Assembly (NCBI RefSeq): GCF_000332155.1
Contig: NZ_KB235904.1
Span: 1,448,590-1,512,589, forward strand
DNA: 64,000 nucleotides
From: Kamptonema formosum PCC 6407
Lineage (GTDB): Bacteria; Cyanobacteriota; Cyanobacteriia; Cyanobacteriales; Microcoleaceae
Direction of reading: 5' to 3'
Shown here: piece by piece, positions 9,575 to 18,792 of the stretch
Position numbering within the stretch: position 1 is the first letter of the stretch
Layout of the letters: every line of letters begins with the position of its first letter
Translations under genes and position numbers: made by a program
The notes under the pieces: generated by a model
The model's input: only the letters and a program-made list of their open reading frames with translations
Told to the model about the DNA's origin: nothing
Databases searched by the model: none

Positions 9575-12157
9575 CTAAAAGGTGATCGGGAATGACACAG
9601 TAAATATCGTTTTACCAGGCAGGGAGTTAACTTCTATTTTACCAGTATGCCTTTCAATAATTTTTCTGGCAATATCCAATCCCAAGCCGCTGCCTTCTCC
9701 AGGTAGTTTTGTGGTAAAAAATGGCTCGAATATTCTTGGTATAATCTCAGGAGATATGCCTTTACCGCTATCGATTATCTTAACTAAGATAGTTCTATTT
9801 TGTTGTTTTACTTCTATTGTTAAGGTTCCTTTGTAGTCCATTGCTTGCAGCGCATTGTGAATAAGATTTGTCCAAACTTGATTGAGTTCATCGGGATAGC
9901 AGAGAACAGACGGTAAATCGGGTTCGTAGTTCCTGATTACTTCGACTCCCTGTTTAAATTGGTTATGATAAAGAGTTAATACAGTTTCAATTCCCTCCAC
10001 GATATTAGCTACTACTTTTTTACCAGAATGATCGTAACGAGCATAACTTTTCAAGGCAAATACTATTTTTGCTGCTCTATCTGTGGCTGTTTTAATAGTA
10101 GCAGCACTTTTTTGGATGCTAGAAATTTGATATGCTCGCTGTAAAATTATAGCGTTGCTCTGGTCTTGTATACATGGCAAAAAAGGTTGTACATTATCGT
10201 AGACTCCGATATCAATTAGGGTGTCAGCAATCGTGTCAGCTTTTTCAATGGTGTGGGCTTGAAGTTCCAGAATTAAAGCTTTTTTTAATTGTCTTTTTTC
10301 TTTACTAGATAAGGTCATTTGTTGATGGGTAGAATTTTCCAGCAAGGTAAAGAAATCAGAGTAGCGCTCTGGTGATAGCTGTTGGAAAAATTCGGGTAAC
10401 TCCGAGAAGTCGCTCGCGAAGAAATCGATAATATTTTCAACGGACGAGCGAATGGCTGCTAGAGGAGTATTAACTTCATGGGCAACTCCGGCAATAAGTT
10501 GTCCCAGTGCTGCCATTTTTTCTGATATAATTAATTCTTGTTGTGCGGCTTTGAGATGTTCAATAACTTGGGAAAGTTCTTGGGTACGTTCTTGCACTTC
10601 GATTTCTAAATTGCGGTTATATTCTGCTAATAATTTCTCTGCTTGTTTGCGCTGGGTAATATCTGTAAAAGCTGCAAGCGCGTAAGCAATATTTCCCTGT
10701 TCGTCATATATAGGAGTTCCCCAAACTTCTATGGGAATAATCTTGTCAGGTTGGTGGATTTCCATATTGTCAATGTTGACACTTTTTCCTTGCAGCGCAC
10801 ATCTAATAGGATCGTATTCTTTGGGGTAAATTTCTTTACTGTCCGCGAGATACATTTGGTAGATTTCTCTTAATTGGTCGGCAGTAGCATCAGCAACTAA
10901 ACCTTTTGCTAGCAACTGCTCAGCGTGAGAATTCACATAGTAGGGTTGACCCTGATCGTTGACAATAAACACGCCTACAGGCATCGCTTCCAGAAATTGA
11001 GCCAGCCGTTGTTCGCTGTCTTGCAATTTCTTAAAATACCTTTGTAATTCCTCTGCCATCCGGTTAAAAGACTGAGCTAGCTCCCCAAATTCATTAGAAG
11101 TAACAATATTAACTCTACTGCCAAACTCGCCACCACTAATTCTAGATGCAGCAGCAGCCAGGTATTTTAAGGGAATAGTAATTGACCTAGAAAAAATGAT
11201 TCCCAAAGCAACTGCTGCCAGCGCAGCTATTAGAGTCGCGCCGCTCATTACTAACACCATTGAGCGCACGGGAGCATAGGCTTCCGATGTGGGGAGTTCT
11301 ACAGCAACCATCCATTGTACCCGTCGCACTATGGTAGCTGTTCCGACAACTTCTTCGCCGTTTAATCCTTGATAAACAATAGCTGGCTGTATCTCTGGAG
11401 ATAAGGATAATTTGAATAATTCTCGCACAAATGGACGGTCTTTGAGGTTTTGCAGGTTAAATCTACTAGGGTTGCTGTCTTTTCTGGCGATTAAAACTGA
11501 ACGGTTGTCTAAAATATAGGCATAGCCAGTTTTTCCAACTTGCGTCCTATCCACAATTTGAGTCAAAAAATTGAGATTAATTTTGGCAAATAAGATGCCA
11601 GCAATTTTATTTTGACTATTGCGGATGGGAAGGGCTAAAGTAGCGACAGGTAAATTTATTTCGGAGTCAATTTCCACTGGACTGATATAATTTTGACCCA
11701 TTCTAAATATTTCTAAAAACATCGGTGAATTACCAGATATTTGAAGTAAAAGTGAACTGGAAAAAGAGATAGGTGCGTAGGGTGACATTGCCTGCACGAC
11801 TTGACCGCGCTCGTTGAGAATGCCAACTATTTCATAGGCGCTATTGCTATTTGCCAATCCATCTAGAATCCGGCGCTGAGTTTCCGAGTTAAAATCTGTT
11901 AAGCCGCGCAGTTCAGAGAGATAGTTAAGCTGGCGCTGCAAGTTGTCTAAATAACCGCTAATTTTGTTAGCTGCTCCCTGCGCTCGCTCTTGCTGAAGTA
12001 ACCTAGTTTGTTCTGCTTGTTCGCGAAAACTGAGATAGGTTAATGCACTTCCAGCTATTAGTACGCTGGAGACAACGATCGCAACTAAACCATAACGGAG
12101 CTGATTAGCGATTGACAGCATTTTATTTTTGTGACTTACTATTTTAGCTTCGTTCAT
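9575..12157 (-). CDS. Membrane-bound Cache-HAMP-PAS sensor histidine kinase
   Basis: An 860-residue kinase. The first transmembrane helix is near 25-45, followed by an extracytoplasmic Cache-like sensor (about 45-290, with VGKTGYAYILDNRSVLIARK), a second transmembrane helix near 300-325, a HAMP linker with NEFGELAQSFNRMAEEL, a PAS/PAC domain, a coiled coil, the H-box [20 protein letters not shown] (His near 560) and an ATPase domain with [17 protein letters not shown]. The frame is open to 12172, but the ATG at 12157 is chosen because it overlaps the stop codon of the upstream binding-protein gene as ATGA and has a G-rich stretch just upstream. The transmitter closely resembles that of the CBS kinase that follows. 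The neighbouring solute-binding protein is a possible sensory partner. Confidence 0.9.
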   Translation of the reverse strand: MNEAKIVSHKNKMLSIANQLRYGLVAIVVSSVLIAGSALTYLSFREQAEQTRLLQQERAQGAANKISGYLDNLQRQLNYLSELRGLTDFNSETQRRILDGLANSNSAYEIVGILNERGQVVQAMSPYAPISFSSSLLLQISGNSPMFLEIFRMGQNYISPVEIDSEINLPVATLALPIRNSQNKIAGILFAKINLNFLTQIVDRTQVGKTGYAYILDNRSVLIARKDSNPSRFNLQNLKDRPFVRELFKLSLSPEIQPAIVYQGLNGEEVVGTATIVRRVQWMVAVELPTSEAYAPVRSMVLVMSGATLIAALAAVALGIIFSRSITIPLKYLAAAASRISGGEFGSRVNIVTSNEFGELAQSFNRMAEELQRYFKKLQDSEQRLAQFLEAMPVGVFIVNDQGQPYYVNSHAEQLLAKGLVADATADQLREIYQMYLADSKEIYPKEYDPIRCALQGKSVNIDNMEIHQPDKIIPIEVWGTPIYDEQGNIAYALAAFTDITQRKQAEKLLAEYNRNLEIEVQERTQELSQVIEHLKAAQQELIISEKMAALGQLIAGVAHEVNTPLAAIRSSVENIIDFFASDFSELPEFFQQLSPERYSDFFTLLENSTHQQMTLSSKEKRQLKKALILELQAHTIEKADTIADTLIDIGVYDNVQPFLPCIQDQSNAIILQRAYQISSIQKSAATIKTATDRAAKIVFALKSYARYDHSGKKVVANIVEGIETVLTLYHNQFKQGVEVIRNYEPDLPSVLCYPDELNQVWTNLIHNALQAMDYKGTLTIEVKQQNRTILVKIIDSGKGISPEIIPRIFEPFFTTKLPGEGSGLGLDIARKIIERHTGKIEVNSLPGKTIFTVSFPITF

Positions 12158-13218
12158 TGAAAGGGGCCCCATTGACTAAATCCCTGCTTCCATACAGCAT
12201 CCTCTACCCAAATTCGCTTTTTAAGTAGCCCTAAACGAAAAAAGGTTTCAGCAATCCGCTGCTGTTCTTCAATCGCTCGATCTTGAATAGGTATTGCGTC
12301 ATAGCGGCGGCTTTTAGTTACTATTAAAGCTGTGGCAGGTTTCATCCTTATGCTAGTAGTTAAAATTTGAGCAGCTTGTTCGGGGTAATTAGTTATCCAA
12401 ATGCCGATCTTATGCGCTTCTTCTATTACAATTTTGATAATCTCCGCACGGTCGTTCGCGAAGGAACGAGTCGCGATATAAAAATTTCTGTCATTCATTA
12501 GCCCGTCGGTATTAGTCAGGAGGCGAACGGGCGTATTTTCTTGCAACTCAGCTAAAAATGGATTCCAGCCAGCCCAAACATCGACTTTTCCCTGCTTAAA
12601 TGCTGCCTGTCCTTGAGGCGGTAGTAAATCTACAAATTCTATATCTTTTAGTGTCAAACCACCTTTACTCAAGGCCTGAATTAAAAGATATTGACCTGCG
12701 GATGCCTTTGTTGCTGTTATTTTCTTTCCTTTTAGATCCGCTAGCGTGCGAATGGGCGAATCTTTAGGAACTAAAATACCCATACTTTCAGGCGTTGATG
12801 AATCATTAGCAATATAGACAAAATCTACCCCATTAGCTTGAGCAAATATGGGCGGGATAACTCCAGCATAACCCAGATCGATTTTTCCTTCCCCCATTGC
12901 TTCTAGGATCTGTCTACCTGCGGAAAATTCAGTCCATTCTACTGAAAAACCCATTGATTCTAAGCGCTTTTCTAGAGTAGCTTGATTTTTGAGATAAACT
13001 AGGGTTCCGTGAGGTTGATGACCGATACGAATAACTTTTGTTTGTGAGTGGAAATCTTGGAGTTGAGATGTGTTAAGCGAGTGTGGTAAAATGTAGCTGC
13101 CGAGCATTAAACTCAAGCATAAGCCTAGAAGAAATAATACTAGAAAGGTCAATTTCCAATGCTGTTTGATTTTAGTTAAAACAGATAGGAATGAGGAGCG
13201 AAGCCGCGAAAAATCCAT
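12154..13218 (-). CDS. Membrane-anchored periplasmic substrate-binding protein (NitT/TauT/SsuA-like)
   Basis: The 354-residue protein has one N-terminal hydrophobic segment (about 25-45), then a type II periplasmic binding fold starting at IRIGHQPHGTLVYLK and including LADLKGKKITATKASAGQYL and KQGKVDVWAGWNPFL. These resemble the aliphatic-sulfonate/taurine/nitrate-binding family (NMT1/SsuA-like). No convincing lipobox was seen, so the hydrophobic segment probably remains as an anchor. No ABC permease or ATPase gene lies nearby. Instead the gene is translationally coupled by an ATGA overlap to a Cache-domain kinase, which suggests a role in sensing rather than import. The ligand cannot be named from sequence. 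Confidence 0.85.
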   Translation of the reverse strand: MDFSRLRSSFLSVLTKIKQHWKLTFLVLFLLGLCLSLMLGSYILPHSLNTSQLQDFHSQTKVIRIGHQPHGTLVYLKNQATLEKRLESMGFSVEWTEFSAGRQILEAMGEGKIDLGYAGVIPPIFAQANGVDFVYIANDSSTPESMGILVPKDSPIRTLADLKGKKITATKASAGQYLLIQALSKGGLTLKDIEFVDLLPPQGQAAFKQGKVDVWAGWNPFLAELQENTPVRLLTNTDGLMNDRNFYIATRSFANDRAEIIKIVIEEAHKIGIWITNYPEQAAQILTTSIRMKPATALIVTKSRRYDAIPIQDRAIEEQQRIAETFFRLGLLKKRIWVEDAVWKQGFSQWGPFQ

Positions 13219-13517
13219 TTTTTTGTTGATTGGTAATTGTCATGCTTTAATTTAGACAGGAATTACACATTTATTATGTAATATTGCTCAAAAATTTTCC
13301 AGCTTGAGGGTCAGGAAATAGGATGGGCGAACTTAAGGGAGTTAATCAATTATTACACCTCAACTGCTTACTGCGTCAATACCTTTCCCGACAAGGCATA
13401 CAAGATTTTCCCAATAAATTTTCAGCCATTTTACTAACTCCCTAATCTTCCCGGCAACAATCTTGCTTAAATTTTTATAGTAGTAGTAATCTTAACGGAC
13501 AGCGCTTGTTACTATAA

Positions 13518-13979
13518 ATGATTCAATACCTAAAATCAGTTCTTACTGCCTCAGCCATTGTCTTCGTAAGTTCCGCTCTAGCAAGCAGTCCCGCTATCGG
13601 CCAAACTGCTACATTTTTCTGCGGTACTTCCAGTGGCAATCCAGCTACAATTGCTACCCAAGAAGGTAAGAATATTCCTGTTATCTTGTGGGTAGCTGAT
13701 AACTATTTCTCGGAATCAGGAGAGGATGCTATCACCAGATGTACGCGAGTGTCAGGAATTTTAAATACTTACCGTCAGCAAGGAAACTGGAATAATATTA
13801 TTACAGCCACTAAATCTCAAAATGGACAGTCGCTTATTTGTGCAGCTAATTCTCAAGATGGTTCCTGTAGATTATTGTATCAAGTTCCCAAAGGTCTAAC
13901 TCCCGAACAAGCCAGACAAGAACTGATTAAAAGAGTTAATAATCCTAGTTTAAATACACCACCTATCCAGGTAAATTGA
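13518..13979 (+). CDS. Exported COP23-domain protein
   Basis: A 153-residue protein with a signal peptide ending near the ASSPAIGQ segment. The mature part has four cysteines and the sequence FFCGTSS...RCTRVS...QGNW...ICAA, the pattern of the cyanobacterial COP23 (circadian oscillating polypeptide 23) family, whose molecular function is unknown. The 299-bp space to the divergent binding-protein gene must hold promoters for both genes. A heptamer repeat tract follows directly after the stop codon. Confidence 0.75.
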   Translation: MIQYLKSVLTASAIVFVSSALASSPAIGQTATFFCGTSSGNPATIATQEGKNIPVILWVADNYFSESGEDAITRCTRVSGILNTYRQQGNWNNIITATKSQNGQSLICAANSQDGSCRLLYQVPKGLTPEQARQELIKRVNNPSLNTPPIQVN

Positions 13980-13989
13980 TTGATTATAG

Positions 13990-14097
13990 CTAGGGGCTAG
14001 GGGCTAGGGACTAGGGACTAGGGACTAGGGAAGAAGGGAATAGAATAAGTGGGTTTCAGTAATTTAGAATGTCCTAACCGCCTTGGCGGTTGCTATA
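13990..14097 (+). repeat. Heptamer tandem repeats followed by a ~45-bp dispersed element
   Basis: Positions 13990-14030 hold degenerate tandem copies of CTAGGGG/CTAGGGA. They are followed by GAAGAAGGGAATAGAAT and then an element (14053-14097) starting GTTTCAGTAATT, containing CGTCC-like TGTCCTAACCG and ending GGCGGTTGCTATA. Similar elements occur near 21862, 30607, 36998, 48704, 50023 and 63102 of this window. Confidence 0.8.
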
Positions 14098-14111
14098 ATT
14101 GTATCAAACCA

Positions 14112-14137
14112 ATAAAAAAGTCCGCATAGGCGGACTT
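14112..14137 (-). terminator. Rho-independent terminator after ndhD1
   Basis: A perfect 8-bp stem AAGTCCGC/GCGGACTT with a four-base loop lies at 14118-14137, and on the minus strand it is followed by a run of six T (14114-14119). It sits 62 bp beyond the ndhD1 stop codon, in the correct orientation to end that transcript. Confidence 0.75.
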
Positions 14138-14198
14138 CGTTTATGTAGTAGCGATTTTAATCGCCCGATTTCTCACGTAACGCCGCCTTCTTGGCAGT

Positions 14199-15779
14199 TC
14201 AATTACTTTCAATCGCCGGAGCTCTCAAAGAAACAAATTTCTCACTCTTAGCTTTCGCCACCAAAGAAGGCACGGAATCTCGCAACCTCGCTGTCAACTG
14301 TACAGTAGTTGCGTCATAAACCTGAGTCAAAATCTTCGGATACAAACCAATCCCAATAATGGGAACCAACAGACAGGCAATAATAAACACCTCTCGCGGT
14401 TCCGCATCCACTAGAGCTTCGTGTTCCACCAACTCCTTATTCTCAGGCCCATACAAAATTTCGCGCAGCATAGATAGCAGATAAATCGGAGTCAAAATTA
14501 CCCCAACCGCTGCTAAACAGACCACAATTACTTTAAACGTAGGATTGTAAGCATCACTTGTGGCAAAGCCTACAAACACCATTAATTCTGCTACAAAACC
14601 GCTCATTCCCGGCAAGGCTAAAGAGGCCATTGAGCAAGCAGTCCACATCGCAAAAACTTTCTTCATTTTCTTACCCACACCGCCCATTTCATCGAGCATC
14701 AGCGTGTGAGTGCGGTCGTAAGTACAACCCACTAAAAAGAACAAACTTGCCCCAATTAAACCGTGCGAAACCATTTGCAGCACCGCACCACTCATGCCCA
14801 ACTCTGTAAACGAACCTAGACCAATCAATACAAACCCCATGTGGGAAATTGAAGAATAGGCAATCTTGCGTTTTAAGTTACGTTGAGCAAAGGAAGTAAG
14901 CGCTGCATAAATGATATTCACCACACCTAAAATTACCAACATCGGCGCAAACACAGCGTGAGCATCTGGCAGCATTCCGGCATTCATCCGAAACAAAGCA
15001 TAGCCGCCCATTTTCAGCAGAATACCTGCTAGCAACATATGTGCTGGTGCTGTTGCTTCTCCGTGAGCATCAGGGAGCCAAGTATGGAGGGGGAAAATCG
15101 GTAACTTTACGCCATAAGCTATGAGGAAACCCCCGTATAACCATAACTGCAAAGTTAAACCGATATCCTTATTTGCAATTGCCCGCATATCAAAGGTGAC
15201 GGTATCGCCATAAAAGGCCATCGCCAATGCGGCAAGCAAAATAAACAGGGAGCCACCTGCCGTGTAGAGGATAAACTTAGTCGCCGCATAAAGCCGCTTC
15301 TTGCCGCCCCAAATTGATAAAATTAGGTAAACTGGTACTAATTCCAGTTCCCAAACTAAGAAAAACAACAGCATATCCTGCACGGCAAAAACTGCAATTT
15401 GTCCGCCGTACATTGCCAACATCAAGAAGTAGAAAAGCTTCGGCTTAAAAGTGACCGGCCAAGCAGCTAAAATTGCTAAAGTAGTAATAAAACCAGTTAG
15501 CAAAATCAGGGGCATTGACAAGCCATCAGCACCCACAGACCACCTTAAGTCAATTTGCGGAACCCAAGAGTAACTTTCCACCAATTGCAGTCCTGGGTTA
15601 TTAATGTCATACCCAGTGTAGAAAGCACAGACAATCAGAGCAAAATCAATCAGTCCTACAATCAGAGCATACCACCGTACAGTCTTGCCGTCCTTATCTG
15701 GAATGATAGGAATGAACAGCGATGCGAAGATAGGAAACAGGATTACGGTTGTTAGCCAGGGAAAATTAGCTGTATCCAT
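14199..15779 (-). CDS. ndhD1: NAD(P)H-quinone oxidoreductase subunit 4 (NdhD1)
   Basis: The 526-residue protein is a polytopic antiporter-like membrane subunit of the thylakoid NDH-1L complex, which takes part in respiration and cyclic electron flow by moving electrons from ferredoxin to plastoquinone while pumping protons. Typical segments are [37 protein letters not shown] (with the conserved Glu), [18 protein letters not shown] and [18 protein letters not shown]. The length matches the family (about 525). It lies 118 bp downstream of ndhF1 in the same direction, the usual cyanobacterial ndhF1-ndhD1 pair. The spacer carries repeats. Confidence 0.95.
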   Translation of the reverse strand: MDTANFPWLTTVILFPIFASLFIPIIPDKDGKTVRWYALIVGLIDFALIVCAFYTGYDINNPGLQLVESYSWVPQIDLRWSVGADGLSMPLILLTGFITTLAILAAWPVTFKPKLFYFLMLAMYGGQIAVFAVQDMLLFFLVWELELVPVYLILSIWGGKKRLYAATKFILYTAGGSLFILLAALAMAFYGDTVTFDMRAIANKDIGLTLQLWLYGGFLIAYGVKLPIFPLHTWLPDAHGEATAPAHMLLAGILLKMGGYALFRMNAGMLPDAHAVFAPMLVILGVVNIIYAALTSFAQRNLKRKIAYSSISHMGFVLIGLGSFTELGMSGAVLQMVSHGLIGASLFFLVGCTYDRTHTLMLDEMGGVGKKMKKVFAMWTACSMASLALPGMSGFVAELMVFVGFATSDAYNPTFKVIVVCLAAVGVILTPIYLLSMLREILYGPENKELVEHEALVDAEPREVFIIACLLVPIIGIGLYPKILTQVYDATTVQLTARLRDSVPSLVAKAKSEKFVSLRAPAIESN

Positions 15780-15789
15780 TGTGTTCAGA

Positions 15790-15902
15790 AGGGGCTAGGG
15801 GCTAGGGGCTAGGGGTTAGGGAAGAAGAGAAGAGGGAAGAGGATTTTCCCCTAATTATCCAGTTAACGGTTAACTGTTAACCGTTAACGGTTAACAGTTA
15901 AC
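15790..15902. repeat. Repeats in the ndhF1-ndhD1 spacer
   Basis: Positions 15790-15820 are heptamer copies of GGGGCTA. Positions 15862-15902 are an almost fully palindromic stretch built from GTTAAC units (AGTTAACGGTTAACTGTTAA and its continuation) that contains the ndhF1 stop codon. The self-complementary stretch could form a hairpin in the ndhF1-ndhD1 message. Confidence 0.75.
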
Positions 15903-17952
15903 TCATCCCAGAAACAACCACAAAACCCAAAACTGCGACAAACACAATCAGGGCATAAAATTGAGCGCGACCGTTCTCAAAATACTTCAAAGCTTCGCCA
16001 CTAATTAGCGTCACTAAACCAGTCAAATTGACTAGACCATCGACTACTTTAAAATCGACTTCCATGACTTGCCGAGCTAAACGGCGGCTGCCTTTAACAA
16101 ATAGGGCATCATTGATATCATCCAAGTACCACTTATTGAGGGAGAACTCGTAAAGTGGCTTGATTTTTTGGGCGATCGCACTGGGATCGATCTTCCGGCT
16201 CAAATACATCAGAGAAGCCAAAGTAATGCCGATTAAAGCAATACCTACAGAACTTCCCCCCATAATCAAGAATTCCGTCAAATCGAACTCATGGGCTGTT
16301 TCTAGCACTTCTCCGGGAGCATGAACAAACTCCTCAAAGTAATTGGCAAACGGCGTACCCACAAAACCAATCAGCATTGAAGGTATTGCCAATACCATCA
16401 AAGGCCCCGCCATAGTTAGCGGTGACTCATGAGGAGAATGGCTGTGTCCGTGTTCGTCGTGAGAATGCTCGTCCTTGGTATGATCCAATTCCTTGACGTG
16501 CATGGCACCGGGGCCGAAAGCCATAGCAGGCATCATTGGTTGCAGAAGTTGCTGCTTAATTGCCTGATTATTGCCTCGGAATTCGCCCTCAAAGGTGCTG
16601 AAATACATCCGAAACATATAAAAAGCCGTCATGCCGGCCGTAATCCAACCCACAATCCAGAGAGCGGGATTAGCTTCAAAAGCCTTGCTGAGAATCTCAT
16701 CTTTCGACCAGAAACCGGCAAAAGGCGGAATTCCACAGATGGCTAAATTGCCAATGAAGAAGCATCCAGCCGTAATTGGCATATACTTCCGCAATCCACC
16801 CATCATCCTCATATCTTGAGCGAGAACAGGGTTATGGCCGACCACTGCTTCCATGCCGTGAATCACTGAGCCAGAGCACAGGAACAGCATCGCCTTAAAA
16901 TAAGCGTGGGTCATCAAGTGGAACAGGCCAGCGCTATAAGCGCCAACGCCCATCGCCATCACCATGTAGCCTAATTGGGAAATGGTAGAGTAGGCCAAGC
17001 CTTTTTTGATGTCGTTTTGGGTGATAGCGATCGTCGCACCCAGAAACGCCGTGAAGCAACCCGTGTAGGCGATGAGAGTCATCACCGAGGGTACAGCTTC
17101 AAATACTGGATACATCCGAGCAATGAGGAAAACGCCGGCTGCTACCATCGTTGCGGCGTGGATCAGAGCAGAGATCGGCGTTGGGCCTTCCATTGCATCT
17201 GGAAGCCAAACGTGCAGGGGGAATTGAGCCGACTTTGCGGCGGGGCCTAAAAATACGAGGATGCCGAAGATAGTAGCGAGAGCAACGCTCAAGGTACCGG
17301 ATTCGATCAGACTGTGGAGGCGATCGCCCATTACCTCAAAATCAAAACTACCAGTTGCCCAGTAAAGTCCTAGTATGCCCAAAAGTAGACCGAAGTCACC
17401 GACGCGGTTAACCACAAAAGCTTTTTGGCAAGCATCCGCCGCTGCTTTGCGATCGTACCAAAAACCCACCAGCAGGTACGAACACATACCCACCAGTTCC
17501 CAAAAAATATAAATCTGAACTATGTTCGGGCTGACTACCAGACCCAACATCGACGAGCTAAATATGCTCAGGTAAGCGTAAAAGCGCACGTAACCGTCAT
17601 CGTGAGCCATATAGCCGTCGGTGTAGATCATCACCAACAAGGCAACTGTCGTCACGATCGCCAGCATCACCGCCGTCAAATGGTCGATGGTGTAGCCCAT
17701 AGTCAGTTTGAAGTCACCAGCCGCAGCCCACTCAATGACGCGGGTATAGGGCGCATGACCATTAATTTGACTCCAAAGCAATGCAAAAGAGAGCACCATC
17801 GCCACTCCCAACAGGGAGATGATAAACACAGCATTGATTTGTCTGAGTTTATTGGTGGCTCCATTAAAGGAAATCAGCCCTAAGCCGACTAGCATTGCGC
17901 CTGCCAGTGGCAGGACTGGAATCAGCCACGCATACTGATAAAGCTGTTCCAT
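15898..17952 (-). CDS. ndhF1: NAD(P)H-quinone oxidoreductase subunit 5 (NdhF1)
   Basis: The 684-residue polytopic subunit of NDH-1L is recognisable from MGYTIDHLTAVMLAIVT, FWELVGMCSYLLVGFWYDR, KSAQFPLHVWLPDAMEGPTP, SALIHAATMVAAGVFL and AYSTISQLGYMVMAMG. The length matches NdhF1 (about 680). Residues about 490-510 form a His/Glu/Asp-rich loop (KDEHSHDEHGHSHSPHES) between membrane segments. It starts with MEQLYQYAWLIPVLPL, the usual NdhF N-terminus. It is transcribed ahead of ndhD1 and, being adjacent to the rbcR region, may be under LysR control (inference). Confidence 0.95.
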   Translation of the reverse strand: MEQLYQYAWLIPVLPLAGAMLVGLGLISFNGATNKLRQINAVFIISLLGVAMVLSFALLWSQINGHAPYTRVIEWAAAGDFKLTMGYTIDHLTAVMLAIVTTVALLVMIYTDGYMAHDDGYVRFYAYLSIFSSSMLGLVVSPNIVQIYIFWELVGMCSYLLVGFWYDRKAAADACQKAFVVNRVGDFGLLLGILGLYWATGSFDFEVMGDRLHSLIESGTLSVALATIFGILVFLGPAAKSAQFPLHVWLPDAMEGPTPISALIHAATMVAAGVFLIARMYPVFEAVPSVMTLIAYTGCFTAFLGATIAITQNDIKKGLAYSTISQLGYMVMAMGVGAYSAGLFHLMTHAYFKAMLFLCSGSVIHGMEAVVGHNPVLAQDMRMMGGLRKYMPITAGCFFIGNLAICGIPPFAGFWSKDEILSKAFEANPALWIVGWITAGMTAFYMFRMYFSTFEGEFRGNNQAIKQQLLQPMMPAMAFGPGAMHVKELDHTKDEHSHDEHGHSHSPHESPLTMAGPLMVLAIPSMLIGFVGTPFANYFEEFVHAPGEVLETAHEFDLTEFLIMGGSSVGIALIGITLASLMYLSRKIDPSAIAQKIKPLYEFSLNKWYLDDINDALFVKGSRRLARQVMEVDFKVVDGLVNLTGLVTLISGEALKYFENGRAQFYALIVFVAVLGFVVVSGMS

Positions 17953-18369
17953 GACTGATACTTACTTTCTACTTTGTAATGAGGTTGCCGTAACTGTAAA
18001 CAATTGTGACACACGACAGCCAGAGCTGAGCATAAATACTTCCTTAAACTGTGACCTATGCAACTAACAAGACGAAGGAAGAAGGAAGAAAGAAGAACGA
18101 TTTTGTTATAGGAGTATCGAGTTATAGGGTGTGTCAGACCTAGATTCGAGCGAAAAGTGAGGAGTTCTGCTACTGACGCACTCTACTAATTGTGCCAGTT
18201 GCGTAAGTCCTGTAGCAATTACCAAGGCAATCAAGACAGATAAGTAACGCCGCCCTCGCTGGCAATGACATACCGCAAGCGAGGGCGGTGTTAAGAAAAA
18301 ATAGAAACAGCGCGTTAGCCTTGACCTAACCTGCCGTCGGCCTAGCTTGTCATCGCGATCGCCTTAAAC
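17953..18369. other. Intergenic space with a GTAACGCCGCC hairpin
   Basis: This 417-bp spacer between the thioredoxin gene and ndhF1 must contain the ndhF1 promoter, but no promoter was assigned. At 18244-18294 it holds a hairpin of the GTAACGCCGCCCTCGCT/AGCGAGGGCGGTGTTAA type, the same family as copies near 45186, 46334, 49883 and 60173. Confidence 0.7.
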
Positions 18370-18750
18370 CTATGCCCCGCGAACCGCTGACTGTGGTTGC
18401 AGGATTTGACTTTGAGGACTGGGTTGATAACTCTGCATGAAAGCATCGAGAGTCCGCCGCAAATCCTCTCGCCCTTGGAATTGTTCAAAACGAAACAGCA
18501 CTTTACCTCTGTCAAATAGGATCAGTGTGGGTAAAGTGCTGAGTTTATAAGTGCTTGCCAATTTCAAACTAGAGTCAGCATTAATTCCGACTAGCTTCAC
18601 CTGGCCAGCCCAGTCAGCTTCAAATTGCTTCAGTAGGGGGTCAATCAGGCGACAAACTCCGCACCAGGGAGCCCAAAAATGGACTAGCACGGGAGTGTTT
18701 GATTCAAAAACTTCTTGTGTAAATGTCCGCTCGCTAACCGACAACAGCAT
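18370..18750 (-). CDS. Thioredoxin-family protein (CGVC active site)
   Basis: The 126-residue protein has a thioredoxin fold with the active site WAPWCGVCRLIDPLL (C30 and C33) and the cis-proline segment STLPTLILFDRG. The dipeptide between the cysteines is GV instead of the GP of classical thioredoxin, which in this fold alters redox potential. The C-terminal tail of about 20 residues is Gln/Ser/Pro-rich. A good ribosome binding site (GAGGG) precedes the ATG. It is followed upstream, after 42 bp, by an NnrU-family gene on the same strand. Substrates are unknown. Confidence 0.9.
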   Translation of the reverse strand: MLLSVSERTFTQEVFESNTPVLVHFWAPWCGVCRLIDPLLKQFEADWAGQVKLVGINADSSLKLASTYKLSTLPTLILFDRGKVLFRFEQFQGREDLRRTLDAFMQSYQPSPQSQILQPQSAVRGA

Positions 18751-18792
18751 GATCCCTCGTAATTTATTAACTTTTAATATTCTGGGATCATG

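Noticed and set aside
14558-17883. Several plus-strand frames opposite ndhD1 and ndhF1
   Set aside because: They overlap well-supported conserved genes on the other strand and have no recognisable domains.
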